Assembly: GCA_027490155.1 (NCBI GenBank)
Contig: JAIXYP010000054.1
Coordinates: 42,492-106,491, forward strand
Direction of reading: 5' to 3'
Origin: Cytophagaceae bacterium
GTDB taxonomy: Bacteria; Bacteroidota; Bacteroidia; Cytophagales; Flexibacteraceae
DNA length: 64,000 bases
Under the pieces are notes generated by a model. It did not search any database, was not told the origin of the DNA, and saw only the letters and a list, made by a program, of their open reading frames with translations. Made by a program: the position numbers and the translations under genes. Positions 63,573 to 64,000 of the stretch are shown here, in pieces. Numbering within the stretch: the stretch's first letter is position 1; every line of letters starts with the position of its first letter.

Positions 63573-64000
63573 ATGTCCGTAGTCGCCCTGTCCAACAGGA
63601 TTAACTCCCTTGTAGAGTCTCAAACCATCGCGATGGCCAAAAAAGCCCGCGAACTTGCCGCCCAGGGGAACGACGTAATCAACCTTAGCTTTGGTGAGCC
63701 TGACTTCCAGACCCCAGCATACATCAAGGAGGCTGCTAGCAAGGCGATGGAGCAAGGCTTTACTTTCTACACACCTGTCCCTGGATACCTAGACCTGCGT
63801 CAAGCCATTGCCCAAAAGTTATCAAGAGATAACGATATCAACTACGGGCCTGAAAATATTGTAGTGTCCACAGGCGCTAAGCAGAGCATTGCAAACGTCT
63901 TACTTTGCCTAATTAATCCTGGTGATGAGGTCATCGTTATTGCACCCTATTGGGTCAGCTACCTCGAGATGGTCAAGTTGGCTGAAGGTGTCCCTGTCTG
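63573..64000 (+). CDS. class I/II aminotransferase, aspartate aminotransferase-like (3' end outside window)
   Basis: The frame opens at ATG 63573 and runs to the window edge, giving the first 142 residues. It reads LSNRINSLVESQTIAMAKKARELAAQGNDVINLSFGEPDFQTPAYIKEAA, then YTPVPGYLDLRQAIAQKL, VVSTGAKQSIANVLLCLINPGDEVIVIAPYWVSY. These are the N-arm, the GEPDF substrate-loop motif, the GAKQ cofactor-phosphate region and the PYW segment of subgroup Ib aspartate aminotransferases. The PLP-binding Lys would lie beyond the window. Confidence 0.93.
   Translation, partial: MSVVALSNRINSLVESQTIAMAKKARELAAQGNDVINLSFGEPDFQTPAYIKEAASKAMEQGFTFYTPVPGYLDLRQAIAQKLSRDNDINYGPENIVVSTGAKQSIANVLLCLINPGDEVIVIAPYWVSYLEMVKLAEGVPV

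Noticed and set aside
1..64000. CRISPR arrays, rRNA genes and insertion sequences
   Set aside because: I looked for regularly spaced direct repeats, rRNA landmarks and transposase genes with terminal repeats and saw none.

Overview
This window comes from a chromosome of a member of the Bacteroidota, most likely near the Cytophagia/Sphingobacteriia. The evidence is a type IX secretion sorting tail, a TonB-dependent receptor with a carboxypeptidase-like N-domain, alpha2-type glycyl-tRNA synthetase, a six-domain S1 protein, a LuxC-type reductase, and promoters that fit the Bacteroidota pattern TTG-N18/19-TAnnTTTG. Clear promoter matches lie at 19510-19538, 22015-22044 and 48381-48410. Most of the window is ordinary, moderately dense chromosome with mixed strands.

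Region by region. 1-2.7 kb: the end of ftsA and ftsZ (cell division). 2.8-7.1 kb: a leftward copper operon (Cys-rich exported protein, HMA lipoprotein, HMA-AraC fusion regulator, CopA), with a perfect 12-bp inverted repeat over its promoter. 7.2-13.5 kb: yceI, a DUF721 protein, cobalamin adenosyltransferase, a GNAT enzyme, lgt with a large insertion, and a hybrid histidine kinase. 13.7-18.6 kb: rpsA, a GH31 glucosidase and an ArsR regulator. 18.7-20.6 kb: a membrane protein that is an internal duplication, facing a divergent AraC regulator. 20.6-22.0 kb: an AT-rich coiled-coil membrane gene that looks foreign. 22.0-25.6 kb: a TPP riboswitch operon (TonB receptor plus a leaderless NMT1/THI5-like protein). 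25.6-48.4 kb: luxC, a large multi-PAS kinase, M1 peptidase, yraN, rpoN, trpS, DUF1573 protein, thyA, GtrA-like protein, tamB, glyS, dapF and a small membrane protein.

48.5-54.7 kb: a 6.16-kb integrative element sits in the 3' end of a tRNA-Asp gene. It carries a tyrosine integrase, an unknown protein (orf282), an excisionase-like HTH protein, a DUF3987 ATPase, a DnaG-like primase and a phage-like small protein (orf100). All are on the minus strand. It has a 22-bp att core, paired 9-bp arm repeats and an iteron-like cluster next to an AT-rich stretch, but no relaxase, capsid or obvious cargo gene. Outside its right end lies a diverged copy of its own left arm, which I read as the scar of an older related element. 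This element is the best candidate in the window for an undescribed system: a minimal self-replicating, satellite-like element.

54.8-64 kb: a 1755-residue T9SS-exported protein, a 67-residue PID-CTERM-like protein, a sirtuin, a MORN-repeat protein, and the start of an aminotransferase cut by the window edge.

All family assignments are by eye from translated sequence; no database search was run.
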